DNA from: Chitinophagaceae bacterium
Lineage (GTDB): Bacteria; Bacteroidota; Bacteroidia; Chitinophagales; Chitinophagaceae
DNA length: 56,453 nt
Direction of reading: 5' to 3'
NCBI GenBank assembly: GCA_023957125.1
Contig: JAMLHL010000025.1
Coordinates: 1 to 56,453, forward strand
Both the position numbers and the translations under genes were made by a program. This document shows, one piece after another, positions 26,269 through 34,431 of this stretch. The notes under the pieces were generated by a model. That model saw only the letters and a list, made by a program, of their open reading frames with translations. It did no database searches and was not told the origin of the DNA. The first letter of the stretch is position 1; each line of letters begins with the position of its first letter.

Positions 26269-27045
26269 ATGGAAACGACAGGAAATGCATTTTTGAGATT
26301 AGTGAAGATCATGGACGAACTAAGGGAGCAATGTCCATGGGATAAAAAGCAAACGATCCATACCTTGCGTTCGCTTACGATAGAGGAGACGTACGAACTG
26401 GCAGATGCCATAACTGAAAATAACTGGCAGGGGATCAAAGAAGAATTGGGTGATCTTCTGCTGCATATTGTTTTTTACGCAAAAATTGCAGCCGGGCAGC
26501 AACAGTTTTCACTGGAGGATGTGATCAATGGAATTTGTGAAAAACTTGTTTTTCGCCATCCCCATATTTACGGAGATGTAAAGGTGAAAAATGAAGAGGA
26601 TGTGAAGCGCAACTGGGAGAAGCTGAAACTGAAGGAAGGGAAAAAATCGGTGCTGGGAGGTGTGCCGGCTTCTCTACCGGCAACGGTAAAAGCCATGCGG
26701 CTACAGGAGAAAGCCAAACAGGTAGGGTTTGAATGGGACAACCAACACCAGGTATGGGAAAAAGTGAAAGAAGAAATGGGGGAGCTGCAGGATGCAATTA
26801 CCCGGGATGATCCGGCGCAGATCGAAGAGGAGTACGGCGACCTGATCTTCTCGCTCATCAATTACGCCAGGTTTTTGAAAATAGATGCCGAGAATGCCCT
26901 GGAGCTCACCAATAAAAAATTTACCGCCCGTTTTATCCGTATGGAACAGGAAGCGATGAAGGACGGGAAACGCCTGTCTGAGATGTCGCTCATGGAAATG
27001 GATGAGATATGGAACCGGATCAAACACCAAAATGAAGCATATTGA
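26269..27045 (+). CDS. mazG: Nucleoside triphosphate pyrophosphohydrolase MazG
   Basis: A 258-residue two-domain MazG, which hydrolyses (d)NTPs to monophosphate and pyrophosphate and may lower ppGpp or remove aberrant nucleotides. Metal-binding EExYE and ExxD motifs are visible (IEETYELADAI; KEELGDLLLHIVFYA, both near residues 43-70). A second, similar set appears in the C-terminal half (IEEEYGDLIFSLINYAR). Length equals E. coli MazG. It overlaps the start of the histidine-kinase gene by four bases (TTGA), so the two are translationally coupled. Confidence 0.95.
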   Translation: METTGNAFLRLVKIMDELREQCPWDKKQTIHTLRSLTIEETYELADAITENNWQGIKEELGDLLLHIVFYAKIAAGQQQFSLEDVINGICEKLVFRHPHIYGDVKVKNEEDVKRNWEKLKLKEGKKSVLGGVPASLPATVKAMRLQEKAKQVGFEWDNQHQVWEKVKEEMGELQDAITRDDPAQIEEEYGDLIFSLINYARFLKIDAENALELTNKKFTARFIRMEQEAMKDGKRLSEMSLMEMDEIWNRIKHQNEAY

Positions 27046-30000
27046 AAAAATTCTGGAATAATATTTTCTATAACAACGGGTACCTGCTTATTGGAGCGGC
27101 CTGGCTTTTTACACTCGCTTTTATTTTCAGTAATTACTGGTCTTACACGTCATCCCCGCATGGCATTACAAAATCCCTCGAAAAATATATCTGGCAAAAC
27201 GAGCGGGATTTCGATTCATTTTTGAGAGACACTTCTTTCCTGGACCGGATACTCAATAAAAGTGAAGATGAGGCTGAAGTAAAGGAGATCACCCAACGTG
27301 AGTACAATTTTTTTTTATACGATGAGCCGGCTGAGGGCGCTTATCGCCTGTTGTTCTGGAATACCCAGTCTGTTTTACCCGATGCTAATTTGCTGCAAAA
27401 AGAACAATCCGGCTATATCGCTTCCCTGTCCAACGGCCAATATGAAGTGATACGGAAGCGGATCAGCTACCGGAACCAGTCTCTCATTGCCGTTTTTCTG
27501 CTGCCTATCCGAAGTCAATATGTGTTAGAAAGTGAATATCTCAAAAACAGGTTCGTTAATCATTCGTCTATAGAGGATCATTATGCATTGGTATTTACGC
27601 CCACCCGCTACCCCGTTCAAAGTATAGAGGGGAAGGTGCTTTTTTACCTTCAGCCGAAATCTTTGGATGAACATTTCGGCAACAACTGGATAACCCTGTT
27701 GCTGAAAATATCCGCCTCCCTGCTGCTGCTTTTTTTCCTGCACAATGTAGCGAACGCCGTGTCAAAGGAGCGGGGCGCCATTGCCGGAGTGTCGCTCATG
27801 GTGGTATGGATGATCGGCTTACGGGCGCTGAGTTATTTTTTTCCTATACCGGTGGATTTTCGTCAGTATGAGTTGTTTGATCCCGTAATATACGGATCCG
27901 GTTTTTTATCCAGATCGCTGGGCGACCTGCTGATCAACAGCATCCTGTTTTTCTGGCTGGTTCTTTTTGCCAGCATGCGGTTTTCCAAAAAACCATTTCA
28001 CCCCGGAAGCGAAAATAAACTGTGGCGCCGGAGCTCCGTTGTTTTATTATTGATGGTACTGGTGATCACCACGCTGGTGGTGGGTCATCTGATCCGCAGC
28101 CTGGTAGCGGATTCACAGATATCCTTTGACGTCACGGATTTTTTCAGTCTTACCCAATACAGTGTTTTCGGGTTTATTGTGCTGTGCTGTATAACCCTGG
28201 GATACTTTATGTTCTCCCAGACGCTTCTGAAAGTAGTTAATATTTTGAACCATGATCTGAAATTTCACATCCTTCTCATTGTTTCCATTATCGGATTGTT
28301 TGGATTGAGTTTGAGAATAAACAGCGCTTATGTTGTTTTTGAACTTAGCATCCTGGCCTGGCTGGTATTGTATATCTACCTGATGGGGAAAGTGGAACTG
28401 ACGATAAAAGGGAACAGCTTCCTGGTGGCCAATGCCCTTTTCTGGTTGTTTGTCTTCTCCGCTTCCATCACCTCCATCATCATTTTTCAAAATCGTTCCA
28501 GGGAGTTGGAATTACGGAAAAGAACGGCTGAAAAGCTGGTCATGCAAACGAATCCTTCCAGTGAGCGGTTGTTGAATATTGCGATACAAAGTTTCAGCAA
28601 TAATTTTTTTCTTTCCAACCTCTGGCAGTTGCACGACCCGGTGCGAAGTGAAGCTTTTAAAGACAGCATCATAAACGCCAACTTCTCCCCTTATCTCAAC
28701 ACTTATGATACCGAATTGTTTTTTTATGATAAAGATGAACGCCCTGTTCCCAGCGGGGAAAGACTGACCTTTGACGAGCTGAATTCTATTTTCTCCGTTC
28801 AGGGCAAAAGTACCGGTATCGCGGGCTTACGTTATTATGAAACCGCTTTTGATAAATTCAGTTATATCTATTATAAAGAAATAAGGGACAGTTCGGGCGC
28901 GGCGAGATTGTATTTTTTTATGTTGGCAAATCCCAAGCGATACCGGAGTGAAGCTCTATATCCCGAATTGTTCAGACAGGCCGAAGACTATTCTTTTGAA
29001 TATGCTCCCGACTATGCCTATGCGATATACGACAACGGCATATTACAGGCTTATGTAAACGATTACGGCTTCCCCACCAACCTGTCTGAAAAAGACATTC
29101 CCAAACAGGAATTTTTTGAGAAGATGACCAACGGATACAGCGAGCTCTGGTATAAGTCGGGTAATAAGGTAATTGTAATTACGCGGAGAAGTAATTTTAT
29201 GATGGAAGCCATTACGCTTTTCGCCTACCTGTTTTGCTCTTTCCTGTTGCTGGTAACCCTGTTTCAACTGGCAAGCATCATCATACAGTCGGGATTCCGA
29301 TGGCGGTCGCTGATGGAGATCATGGAATTTAATGTCCGGTCGCAGATATACGGTGCGGTTATTTTCGTGAGCGTATTTTCCTTTATTGTGGTAGGGGCGG
29401 CAACCATTTTGTTTTTTATCACTTCAAGCAATAAAAACAATCGCGACAACCTCAGCAGGTCCATCCAGGACATATCGGTTGCTTTAAAAGATAAGGTCAA
29501 TGATTTCAGAATAACTGCGGAAGCATCAAACGTCTATGATTCGGATTATTTAAAGATCATGCAGGAACAAATTACCGATCTGGCCCAACTCCATCATATT
29601 GACCTTAACTTATACAACGCCAAAGGGTCGCTGGAAATCTCTTCCCAGCCTTTTGTATATGACAAAGGGGTATTAAGCCGTATGATAAACCCACTGGCCT
29701 ATTATAATCTCAGCCGGCAGAAGAAAATACAATACATACAGGAAGAGCGTTACGGGAAAATGAAGTATATCAGTATTTACGTCCCGCTGATAGGCGCAGA
29801 TAAACAGGCGGTGGCATATCTCAATATCCCGTACTTCAATTCTCAAAGCCGGTTGAAACGGGAGATATCCAGTTTCCTGGTTACGATCATCAACCTCAAT
29901 GCATTCATTTTTTTATTGTCAGGGGTCATCGCATTATTCCTGACCAACCGGATCACGGGTTCGTTTGCGCTGATCAGTACGATGATGAAGGAAGTGAATA

Positions 30001-30812
30001 TAGGGAAGCACAACGCCGAGATCGTCTGGAAAAAGAAAGATGAGATCGGTTCACTGGTGGAAGAATATAATAAGATGGTTCAGAAGCTGGAAGAGAGCGC
30101 TGCGGCGCTGGCAAAAACGGAAAGAGAAGGAGCCTGGCGCGAAATGGCGCGGCAGGTAGCGCATGAGATCAAGAACCCGCTCACCCCAATGAAGCTCAGT
30201 ATCCAGTACCTGCAAAAAGCCATCAATAATAATGCGCCCCATGTGAAGGAGCTGTCGTCCTCTGTGGCTCAAACCCTCATAGAACAAATAGACCACTTGT
30301 CCAGGATCGCTTCAGAGTTTTCTCAATTTGCTAATATCAACAACGTTAAGCAAGAAGTGTTTGACGTTAATCAACTGCTCGATTCCCTGGTTTATCTTCA
30401 TGACGTTCAGGACCGGGTTGCCATCCACTGGAAGCACAGCGATGAGCCTTCTTTGATTGAGGCGGATAAAACCCAGATCAACCGGCTTTTCACCAACCTG
30501 TTGCAAAATGCCATTGAAGCGATTCCGGAAGAAGAACACGGCCAGGTGACCGTGAACGAAAAAAAGTTTCCCGATAAAGTGAGGATCAGTGTAAGCGACA
30601 GCGGGGCGGGAATTCCCAAAGCCATGCTTAGCAATATCTTTACGCCCAACTTCACCACGAAAACCTCGGGTACCGGGTTAGGACTGGCAATCTGCAAGGG
30701 TATCGTTCAGCAATCCCGCGGCAATATCTGGTTTGATACCGAAGAAGGAGAGGGAACAACATTTTTCGTAGAGTTGCCGCTTTACCGGGACAATACGAAT
30801 TCTATGGGTTAG
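27042..30812 (+). CDS. Large membrane sensor histidine kinase (NtrY-like)
   Basis: A 1256-residue kinase that begins with TTG at 27042 and overlaps the mazG stop. The N-terminal 490 residues hold many membrane helices (clusters near 14-30, 210-235, 240-275, 290-315 and 340-490). A long extracytoplasmic region (about 500-740) is followed by more helices near 725-805 and a final one near 945-965. A HAMP-like segment then leads to HisKA with His1041 in VAHEIKNPLTPMKLS, the NtrY signature. The HATPase has NLLQNAIEAI, DSGAGIP and GTGLGLAICKG. No response regulator is adjacent, so the partner is elsewhere. Confidence 0.9.
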   Translation: MKKFWNNIFYNNGYLLIGAAWLFTLAFIFSNYWSYTSSPHGITKSLEKYIWQNERDFDSFLRDTSFLDRILNKSEDEAEVKEITQREYNFFLYDEPAEGAYRLLFWNTQSVLPDANLLQKEQSGYIASLSNGQYEVIRKRISYRNQSLIAVFLLPIRSQYVLESEYLKNRFVNHSSIEDHYALVFTPTRYPVQSIEGKVLFYLQPKSLDEHFGNNWITLLLKISASLLLLFFLHNVANAVSKERGAIAGVSLMVVWMIGLRALSYFFPIPVDFRQYELFDPVIYGSGFLSRSLGDLLINSILFFWLVLFASMRFSKKPFHPGSENKLWRRSSVVLLLMVLVITTLVVGHLIRSLVADSQISFDVTDFFSLTQYSVFGFIVLCCITLGYFMFSQTLLKVVNILNHDLKFHILLIVSIIGLFGLSLRINSAYVVFELSILAWLVLYIYLMGKVELTIKGNSFLVANALFWLFVFSASITSIIIFQNRSRELELRKRTAEKLVMQTNPSSERLLNIAIQSFSNNFFLSNLWQLHDPVRSEAFKDSIINANFSPYLNTYDTELFFYDKDERPVPSGERLTFDELNSIFSVQGKSTGIAGLRYYETAFDKFSYIYYKEIRDSSGAARLYFFMLANPKRYRSEALYPELFRQAEDYSFEYAPDYAYAIYDNGILQAYVNDYGFPTNLSEKDIPKQEFFEKMTNGYSELWYKSGNKVIVITRRSNFMMEAITLFAYLFCSFLLLVTLFQLASIIIQSGFRWRSLMEIMEFNVRSQIYGAVIFVSVFSFIVVGAATILFFITSSNKNNRDNLSRSIQDISVALKDKVNDFRITAEASNVYDSDYLKIMQEQITDLAQLHHIDLNLYNAKGSLEISSQPFVYDKGVLSRMINPLAYYNLSRQKKIQYIQEERYGKMKYISIYVPLIGADKQAVAYLNIPYFNSQSRLKREISSFLVTIINLNAFIFLLSGVIALFLTNRITGSFALISTMMKEVNIGKHNAEIVWKKKDEIGSLVEEYNKMVQKLEESAAALAKTEREGAWREMARQVAHEIKNPLTPMKLSIQYLQKAINNNAPHVKELSSSVAQTLIEQIDHLSRIASEFSQFANINNVKQEVFDVNQLLDSLVYLHDVQDRVAIHWKHSDEPSLIEADKTQINRLFTNLLQNAIEAIPEEEHGQVTVNEKKFPDKVRISVSDSGAGIPKAMLSNIFTPNFTTKTSGTGLGLAICKGIVQQSRGNIWFDTEEGEGTTFFVELPLYRDNTNSMG

Positions 30813-30826
30813 AGGAGGGTGGGAAA

Positions 30827-30865
30827 CAGGTATCAGGTATCAGGTATCAGGTATCAGGTATCAGG
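30827..30865. repeat. Perfect CAGGTAT heptamer array
   Basis: Five and a half perfect head-to-tail copies of the 7-mer CAGGTAT. It is the only uninterrupted array of the family in the window. It sits 15 nt after the kinase stop. Confidence 0.9.
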
Positions 30866-30936
30866 CTGTCAGGCATTGACAGCTAACCCCAAACTTCTAC
30901 ACCCCTCGCCCCTATGGTTTTTTCATCTAATTCAAA

Positions 30937-30944
30937 TACCTTTG
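30937..30944 (+). promoter_or_regulatory. Probable -7 box for atpG
   Basis: TACCTTTG matches TAnnTTTG, about 84 nt upstream of the atpG ATG. A good -33 TTTG is not seen at 19 nt, so strength is uncertain. It indicates that atpG is transcribed independently of the upstream kinase gene. Confidence 0.5.
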
Positions 30945-31027
30945 CGGCCGTTTTTGCATTGTTCCGGATAAGAGATGCAGCTTTAATATTAGTCAACCTA
31001 TTGTTTATCATATAATTACGTTCGGTT

Positions 31028-31912
31028 ATGGCAGGCGCCTTAAAAGAGGTTCGAAACAGGATCAAGGCTGTTCAAAGTACGCAACAGATCACCAAGGCCA
31101 TGAAAATGGTAAGCGCTGCGAAATTGCGCCGGGCTCAGGATGCCATTGTACAAATGCGTCCTTATGCCAAAAAACTCCAGGAAATGCTCAGTAACCTGGT
31201 AGAAAGTATGGAGGGCGGGGCAGAAGGGGAACTGGTTGCAGAAAGAAACATAGAAAATGTTCTGTTGATCGTCATTTCTTCCGACCGCGGCCTGTGCGGC
31301 GCCTATAATGCCAATGTAATCAAGCTGGCCCGGAATTTGGCCCAGGAAAGGTACCCGCAACAGTTGGAAAAAGGCAACATCACCATTTGGCCGATAGGGA
31401 AAAAAGCGTATGACCATTTCCAGCGGCACCATTTTAAAGTTGATGCCGCCTTTAGGGATATTTTACAACCTATTTCCTTTGAACACACCCAGCAGGCGGC
31501 ACAGGCTGCCATCGCCGCCTTTGCAAAAAAAGAGTTTGATGTGGTGGAAGTGGTTTACAGCGAATTCAGGAACGCGGCCACCCAGCGTTTTACGGTGGAA
31601 AGATTTTTACCCGTTCCCAGAGCGGAAAACAAAGACGGGAAAGCTACGAAAGCCGATTTTATTTTTGAACCGGAAAAAGAACAGCTTATCAGCGAACTGA
31701 TGCCCCGGATATTAAATACTCAATTGTTTAAAGCGGTGCTGGATGCAAATGCCAGCGAACACGGGGCAAGGATGACAGCAATGGACAAGGCCAGTGAAAA
31801 TGCAAATGAATTGCTGAAGGATCTCCGGATCTCTTATAATCGCGCCCGCCAGGCAGCTATTACAACCGAACTCACGGAAATAGTAAGCGGCGCTGCCGCC
31901 CTGCAGGGATAA
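31028..31912 (+). CDS. atpG: ATP synthase F1 gamma subunit
   Basis: A 294-residue gamma subunit, normal length. The N-terminal helix begins MAGALKEVRNRIKAVQSTQQITKAMKMVSAAKLR (cited in part), and the conserved C-terminal helix ends in MDKASENANELLKDLRISYNRARQAAITTELTEIVSGAAAL (cited in part). It forms the rotating shaft of F1F0 ATP synthase at the inner membrane. Unusually, no other atp gene is adjacent: upstream is a histidine kinase and downstream scpB. A TACCTTTG box upstream supports its own promoter. Confidence 0.96.
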   Translation: MAGALKEVRNRIKAVQSTQQITKAMKMVSAAKLRRAQDAIVQMRPYAKKLQEMLSNLVESMEGGAEGELVAERNIENVLLIVISSDRGLCGAYNANVIKLARNLAQERYPQQLEKGNITIWPIGKKAYDHFQRHHFKVDAAFRDILQPISFEHTQQAAQAAIAAFAKKEFDVVEVVYSEFRNAATQRFTVERFLPVPRAENKDGKATKADFIFEPEKEQLISELMPRILNTQLFKAVLDANASEHGARMTAMDKASENANELLKDLRISYNRARQAAITTELTEIVSGAAALQG

Positions 31913-31979
31913 ACAGGACAACAGGGGCTGCGGTAATTCGATTTACCTTAGCTTTCAATTCCGCCACGAAAAAAGGTAT

Positions 31980-32816
31980 ATGGAAATTTCACAAATCATA
32001 TTACATGTAGAAGCATTGATTTTTGCCAGTGAAAAACCACTTACCAGTATAGAATTGGTGGATCTGATCAACAATGCCCTGGCGTTTATTGAAGAACGGG
32101 CTACCCTGGAACAGGTAGAAGCCGCTATAGATGGTATCCGGGAAAAATACAGCACCGAGTTTTATCCTTTTGAAGTGCGTCAAAGCGGCGGCGGATGGCA
32201 ATTCCTTACCAAAGGAGATTTTCATAAAACGATTGCGCTGCTCAACGGCGATAAATTCCTGAAACGCTTATCCGCGGCAGCGATGGAGACCCTGGCAATC
32301 ATTGCTTATAAACAGCCGGTTACCAAATCGGAAGTGGAAGCGATCCGCGGGGTGAACTGCGATTACGTGATCCAGAAATTACTGGAAAAAGAACTGGTGG
32401 TCATTACGGGCAGGAATGAGGAGTTGCCGGGGAAGCCGTTGATCTATACCACCTCCCGCTCTTTTATGGATTACTTTGGTATAAATTCCGCTGATGATCT
32501 TCCCAAAATAAAAGAAGTGCTGAACGACCAGTTGGTGGAACCTACCCTCGTGAATGCCAGTCATTTTGAAATTGAACAGGAAAGCAAGCTGGTGGTGGCC
32601 GAAAACGGAGAATTGTTGCAACATACCACTTTCAGGATTGAAGAGATAAAGCAGGATGCGGACGAACAACCGGTGCAGGACCAGGAGGCAGTCACCGGAC
32701 AGGATATCGAAGCCAACCCGGCAAATGATGAACCCGGCGCTCCGGAAAATGACCCCGATACACCGGGCGCCGAAGAGGCTGATCCCAATGCCGGGGAACC
32801 GGAAGATCCTTCCTGA
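31980..32816 (+). CDS. scpB: Segregation and condensation protein B
   Basis: A 278-residue protein with the two winged-helix domains of ScpB in residues 1-170 (ILHVEALIFASEKPLT; AIIAYKQPVTKSEVEAIRGVNCDYVIQKLLEK, cited in part). These bind the kleisin ScpA in the SMC condensin complex. The last 90 residues are an acidic, Pro/Asp/Glu-rich tail (ENDPDTPGAEEADPNAGEPEDPS, cited in part), probably disordered and not part of the core fold. scpA is not adjacent. The stop is two bases before a palindromic intergenic element. Confidence 0.95.
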   Translation: MEISQIILHVEALIFASEKPLTSIELVDLINNALAFIEERATLEQVEAAIDGIREKYSTEFYPFEVRQSGGGWQFLTKGDFHKTIALLNGDKFLKRLSAAAMETLAIIAYKQPVTKSEVEAIRGVNCDYVIQKLLEKELVVITGRNEELPGKPLIYTTSRSFMDYFGINSADDLPKIKEVLNDQLVEPTLVNASHFEIEQESKLVVAENGELLQHTTFRIEEIKQDADEQPVQDQEAVTGQDIEANPANDEPGAPENDPDTPGAEEADPNAGEPEDPS

Positions 32817-32818
32817 AA

Positions 32819-32929
32819 GGGTGCATCCCATATTTTCGCTCCATCTGCGGCATTCCCGTCGGTGGGGCGACCGGTAGTGAGTTCTACAGGCGGGTGTCTC
32901 ACGCGCCTGCGAAAATATGGGATGCCCCT
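32819..32929. repeat. Palindromic intergenic element, copy B (inverted)
   Basis: The same 111-114-bp element as at 19049-19162, read in the opposite direction. Left end GGGTGCATCCCATATTTTCGC (32819-32839); right end GCGAAAATATGGGATGC starting 32909. Internal hairpin arms include CGGTCGGTG-like and GGCGGGTGT segments. It starts two bases after scpB stops. Confidence 0.85.
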
Positions 32930-33000
32930 CCTGAAATCGTATTTCCTTCAAAAAGCCTAATTTAGCAGGTGTTTATTTAAATGCTGTTGAAAATCCTCCC

Positions 33001-34293
33001 ATGTTTCATTCCACCTCAACTTCCTTTCCTTCAAAACAAGCAATACAATCTATACAGGATACCAGGCTCCGGGAATTACTGCAATACCTTCAGCTCCATT
33101 CCCCTTTTTACAAAGAACTATTTGCCAGGCACAAGGTCCATCCCGGACAAATAACTTCGGTTGCCGGTCTCAACAGCATCCCCACCACCACGAAAGACGA
33201 CCTGCAGCAACGAAATGACGATTTCCTCTGTGTAAGCCGGGAGAAGATCATAGAATATACTTCCACTTCAGGCACCCTGGGCAGTCCGGTTACCATAGCC
33301 CTGACGGAAAACGACCTGCAGCGACTGGCTTATAACGAGTATTCTTCATTCAGTTGCGCGGATGGCAAATCCACCGATATTTACCAGCTGATGCTTACCC
33401 TCGACAGGCAGTTTATGGCCGGCATGGCTTATTATTCGGGGATTCGCAGGCTGGGGGCGGGGATCATACGTATTGGCCCGGGCGTACCTTCCCTGCAATG
33501 GGAAAGCATTTTCAGGCTGAAGCCCAATGCCATCGTGGCGGTGCCTTCCTTTATTTTAAAGCTCATTGATTACGCCAGCGAGAGGGGGATAGAGATCAAC
33601 GGAAGTTCAGTAAAAAAAGCAATTTGTATCGGGGAAAATATCAGGAATACCGATTTTTCCCTGAATGTGCTGGGGCGGAAGATCAGGGAAAGCTGGAATA
33701 TTAATTTGTATTCCACTTACGCGTCCACCGAAATGCAAACGGCGTTTACAGAATGCGGCGCCGGCAAAGGAGGGCATCACCAGCCGGAATTGGTGATTGC
33801 TGAGTTGCTGGATGAAAACGACCGCCAGGTGCCGCCGGGTGTGCCGGGAGAGGTTACGATAACCACTTTGGGCGTTGAGGGCATGCCCCTGCTGCGGTAT
33901 AAAACAGGCGATCTGTGTATGTACTTTGACGATCCCTGTAGTTGCGGAAGACATTCCATGCGGCTTTCCCCTGTTATCGGCCGCAAAAAGCAAATGATCA
34001 AATTCAAGGGCACCACGCTTTTTGCCCCGGCCTTATTTGATCTGCTGAACGGGATGCAGGATGTTAAAGATTATGTGGTAGAAGTGTATTCCAATGAAAT
34101 AGGAACGGATGAAGTATTGCTGCACCTGTTGCCTGTGGATATTAATGAGGCCTGTAATCACCGGATAAGGGCTTATTTGCAGGCCAAATTAAGAGTAACA
34201 CCGCGGATAAAATATACAACGCCGGGAGAGATACAGCAAATGCAATTTCCCGGAACCGCGCGAAAAGCCGTGAAGTTTATAGATAAAAGATAA
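33001..34293 (+). CDS. Aryl-acid adenylating enzyme (PaaK/coumarate-ligase-like) of the pigment cluster
   Basis: A 430-residue ANL-type adenylating enzyme of the phenylacetate-CoA-ligase-like length. The P-loop is YTSTSGTLGSPVTIAL (about residues 80-95), and YASTEMQTAFTEC and LLRYKTGDLCMY follow near 237 and 298. It is the first gene of the co-directional block whose next gene is a tyrosine ammonia-lyase. It probably activates p-coumarate (or a related aryl acid) and loads it on CoA or the ACP at 38256, as in flexirubin-type biosynthesis. Substrate is inference. Confidence 0.82.
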   Translation: MFHSTSTSFPSKQAIQSIQDTRLRELLQYLQLHSPFYKELFARHKVHPGQITSVAGLNSIPTTTKDDLQQRNDDFLCVSREKIIEYTSTSGTLGSPVTIALTENDLQRLAYNEYSSFSCADGKSTDIYQLMLTLDRQFMAGMAYYSGIRRLGAGIIRIGPGVPSLQWESIFRLKPNAIVAVPSFILKLIDYASERGIEINGSSVKKAICIGENIRNTDFSLNVLGRKIRESWNINLYSTYASTEMQTAFTECGAGKGGHHQPELVIAELLDENDRQVPPGVPGEVTITTLGVEGMPLLRYKTGDLCMYFDDPCSCGRHSMRLSPVIGRKKQMIKFKGTTLFAPALFDLLNGMQDVKDYVVEVYSNEIGTDEVLLHLLPVDINEACNHRIRAYLQAKLRVTPRIKYTTPGEIQQMQFPGTARKAVKFIDKR

Positions 34294-34431
34294 AGGTGTG
34301 TATTTTCTTTTCTTCATGAAATTCAGGCTTCTTTATTGGATGAAAGGCGGCTTCCACTGACAAAAAATTTGATACATTTACCGATATTTATTTTTTTTGC
34401 TAATGTGCGTACATAAAATAATCTTCCCGCG

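Noticed and set aside
32379..32951. A 190-codon minus-strand frame covering scpB and the palindromic element
   Set aside because: It is antisense to scpB. Part of it comes from the palindromic repeat, which also produces similar peptides at 19.0 kb.
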